Assembly (NCBI GenBank): GCA_946404585.1
Contig: CAMJEC010000061.1
Coordinates: forward strand, 1-5,671
Source: an uncultured Caryophanales bacterium
GTDB lineage: Bacteria > Bacillota_I > Bacilli_A > RFN20 > CAG-826
Direction of reading: 5' to 3'
Length of the DNA: 5,671 nt
The notes beneath the pieces are model-generated. The model searched no databases. It had not been told where the DNA came from and worked only from the letters and a program-made list of their open reading frames with translations. A program made the translations under genes and the position numbers. Positions 3,774-5,671 of this stretch are shown here, piece by piece (the stretch's first letter is position 1; each line of letters begins with the position of its first letter).

Positions 3774-5671
3774 ATGAAGTTAGTTATTGTTGAATCACCT
3801 GCCAAATGTACAACCATCAAGCGCTATCTAGGTGACAACTATATCGTCATGGCGTCACTCGGACATATTCGTGACCTAGCCACATCTGGAAAAGATGGTT
3901 TAGGCGTGGATGTTAATAACGATTTTTCGCCTACATATATTATCAATAAAGACAAACAGCACATCGTTCGCGAACTTAAAAACGCGATGGATAAATGTGA
4001 TGAAGTTATATTAGCAACCGACCCTGATAGAGAAGGTGAAGCTATTGCGTGGCACTTAGCCCAAGTTTTAGGCTTGGATGTTGAAACCACTAAGAGATTA
4101 GAATTCCACGAAATTACTCGTGATTCCATTAGTGAAGCGATGAATCATCCAAGAACCATTAATAAGTCACTTGTTTCTTCACAAGAAACACGTCGTATTA
4201 TTGATCGTATTATTGGCTTCAAATTATCCACGCTTTTATTTAAGAAAATTCACTCCCGTTCCGCGGGTAGAGTGCAATCCGCTACATTAAAGATGATCGC
4301 GGATCACGATGATGAAATCGCTAAATTCGTGCCAGAAGAATATTGGACAATTACCACCAAGATTAAAGCGTTCAATAAAGAATTCAGTGTCGCTTTACTT
4401 TCTGATAATGGTCAAGATGTTGAAATCAAAAATAGTGAACAAGCTCACGCTATTTTAGATAGAATTCCAGAAAAGTTAAACGTTGCTAAGGTTGAAAAGA
4501 AAATCAAGATTAGTGAAAGTAAAGAACCATTCATTACTTCCACCTTACAACAAGAAGCTTTCTCTCGTTTAAAATTTAAAACAAAGAAAACCCAATTAGT
4601 TGCGCAGCAACTATATGAAGGTATTGAAGTTGATGGTGAACATGTTGGTTTAATCACCTATATGCGTACTGATAGTACACGTTTATCACCAACATTCGTC
4701 CAACGTGCGACTGACTATATTACTGAAAAATTCGGTAAAGAATATTTAGGTCATGCGAAAAAGATTAGACAAGTCAGTATGATGCAAGACGCTCACGAAG
4801 CAATTCGCCCAACAAGCAACCATCGTACTCCAGAATCCGTTAGAAAATTCTTAACAAACGATCAATATAATCTTTATAAATTAATCTATAACCGCACACT
4901 CGCATCTTTGATGCAGTCTAAGAAAGATGAACAAATGACCGTCTTCTTAGAAGGTGATGGCTTAATGTTCAAATTAGATTTAACTCGTACCCTCTTCCAA
5001 GGTTATGAAGCGATCTATAAAGATGCGGAAAAAGAAGAAAATCATTTCGAATTCTTCCCAGACTTTGAAAATGATGAACAATTCGAAGTCACGCTTAAAG
5101 AAACTGAACAAAAGTTTACACAACCTCCAGCCCATTATTCTGAAGCGAAGATTGTTAGACTTATGGAAGAAGTCGGTATTGGTAGACCATCAACATATGC
5201 TTCCACAATTGATACCATCAGAAAGAGAAAATATGTTGATAACGAAAATGGTATCTTAATTACCACAAAACAAGGTAACTTAACTTCTGTTGTCTTGAAT
5301 AAATACTTCCCAGAAATCGTTAACACTAAGTACACAGCGACAATGGAAAAGAAACTCGATAACATTGAAGAAGGTAACCAATCTAGAAGTAAGATTTTAA
5401 ATGATTTCTACTATCCATTTATCGAAGAATTCGATAGAGTTAGCAAAATCATGTATAAAGAAAGCTTTGTTGAAACTGGTGAAAAGTGTCCAAAATGTGG
5501 TGCGCCACTAGTAATCAAGGAAGGTAAAAATGGTCAATTCGTTGGCTGCTCTAACTTCCCAGAATGTAAATATGTTCAAAAACAAGAAAGCGATGCACCA
5601 AAGCCAACTCCAATTGGTGAAAAGTGTCCTGAATGTGGTGGTGAATTATTACTCAGAAACAAAAATGGTAA
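3774..5671 (+). CDS. topA: DNA topoisomerase I (type IA), 3' end beyond the window
   Basis: Relaxes negative supercoils by cutting one DNA strand through a 5'-phosphotyrosine link. The 632 complete codons present cover the whole catalytic part. The Toprim domain starts MKLVIVESPAK with Glu7 and includes SLGHIRDL and ATDPDREGEA with Asp83, Asp85 and Glu87. Next come HSRSAGRVQSATLKMI and the catalytic motif LITYMRTDS with Tyr296 and Arg298, then QDAHEAIRPT (His341), GIGRPSTYASTI and KYTATMEKKLDNIEEG. A first C-terminal zinc finger follows (Cys572, Cys575, Cys592, Cys598). A second begins at Cys618/Cys621 and is cut by the window edge. B. subtilis TopA is about 691 residues, so roughly 60 or more are missing here. 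ATG 3774 is chosen for the exact family N-terminus; the SD is weak (GGA at 3763-3765). An in-frame ATG at 3738 lies between the -35 and -10 boxes and is unlikely. No frameshift or missing catalytic residue is seen. Confidence 0.96.
   Translation, partial: MKLVIVESPAKCTTIKRYLGDNYIVMASLGHIRDLATSGKDGLGVDVNNDFSPTYIINKDKQHIVRELKNAMDKCDEVILATDPDREGEAIAWHLAQVLGLDVETTKRLEFHEITRDSISEAMNHPRTINKSLVSSQETRRIIDRIIGFKLSTLLFKKIHSRSAGRVQSATLKMIADHDDEIAKFVPEEYWTITTKIKAFNKEFSVALLSDNGQDVEIKNSEQAHAILDRIPEKLNVAKVEKKIKISESKEPFITSTLQQEAFSRLKFKTKKTQLVAQQLYEGIEVDGEHVGLITYMRTDSTRLSPTFVQRATDYITEKFGKEYLGHAKKIRQVSMMQDAHEAIRPTSNHRTPESVRKFLTNDQYNLYKLIYNRTLASLMQSKKDEQMTVFLEGDGLMFKLDLTRTLFQGYEAIYKDAEKEENHFEFFPDFENDEQFEVTLKETEQKFTQPPAHYSEAKIVRLMEEVGIGRPSTYASTIDTIRKRKYVDNENGILITTKQGNLTSVVLNKYFPEIVNTKYTATMEKKLDNIEEGNQSRSKILNDFYYPFIEEFDRVSKIMYKESFVETGEKCPKCGAPLVIKEGKNGQFVGCSNFPECKYVQKQESDAPKPTPIGEKCPECGGELLLRNKNG

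Noticed and set aside
3839..5365. Several reverse-strand and off-frame open frames inside topA
   Set aside because: They are shadows of a continuous, highly conserved TopA frame and have no SD or recognisable protein features.
1..5671. CRISPR array, transposon, tRNA, phage or defence genes
   Set aside because: No repeated spacers, terminal inverted repeats, tRNA folds or matching protein motifs were seen; all coding space is housekeeping genes.

Overview
The window is an ordinary chromosomal housekeeping segment from an AT-rich, low-GC Gram-positive bacterium. Every recognisable gene lies on the + strand. The order rplS - lepB - rbgA - rnhB - dprA - topA is the classic Bacillota neighbourhood. 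In Bacillus subtilis the corresponding stretch, from memory, is rplS-rbgA-rnhB-...-sucCD-dprA-topA. The compact layout, short proteins and absence of yraN/sucCD between rnhB and dprA fit a reduced Bacilli/Erysipelotrichia/Mollicutes-like genome. This lineage guess rests on general impression, not on a search. TGA acts as a stop (end of rbgA) and TGG encodes Trp, so the genome does not use the mycoplasma code.

Layout. Positions 1-155 hold a good sigma-A-type promoter and a structured 5' leader that resembles the Firmicutes L19 autoregulatory leader. rplS (ribosomal protein L19) follows and ends at a clear intrinsic terminator. A second promoter fires almost directly onto the lepB start codon. 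lepB (signal peptidase I with an unusual C-terminal CxxC zinc ribbon), rbgA (50S assembly GTPase) and rnhB (RNase HII) form one tight transcription unit. rbgA follows lepB by 10 bases and overlaps rnhB by 11 bases. The unit ends in a terminator-like hairpin whose 3' arm contains the Shine-Dalgarno sequence of dprA. dprA (DNA-protecting protein/ssDNA-binding RecA loader family) is short and somewhat divergent. After a 112-base gap with its own near-consensus promoter comes topA (topoisomerase I), which runs off the right edge inside its second C-terminal zinc finger.

Functionally the genes cover ribosome assembly (L19, RbgA), protein export (LepB) and DNA/RNA-DNA hybrid maintenance (RnhB, DprA, TopA). 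RNase HII and topoisomerase I both limit the consequences of R-loops and negative supercoiling. I see no mobile element, CRISPR array, tRNA, rRNA or new multi-gene system. The observations worth following are regulatory (SD inside a terminator; probable leaderless lepB mRNA; L19 leader with alternative pairings) and architectural (zinc ribbon on the signal peptidase; altered motifs in DprA).
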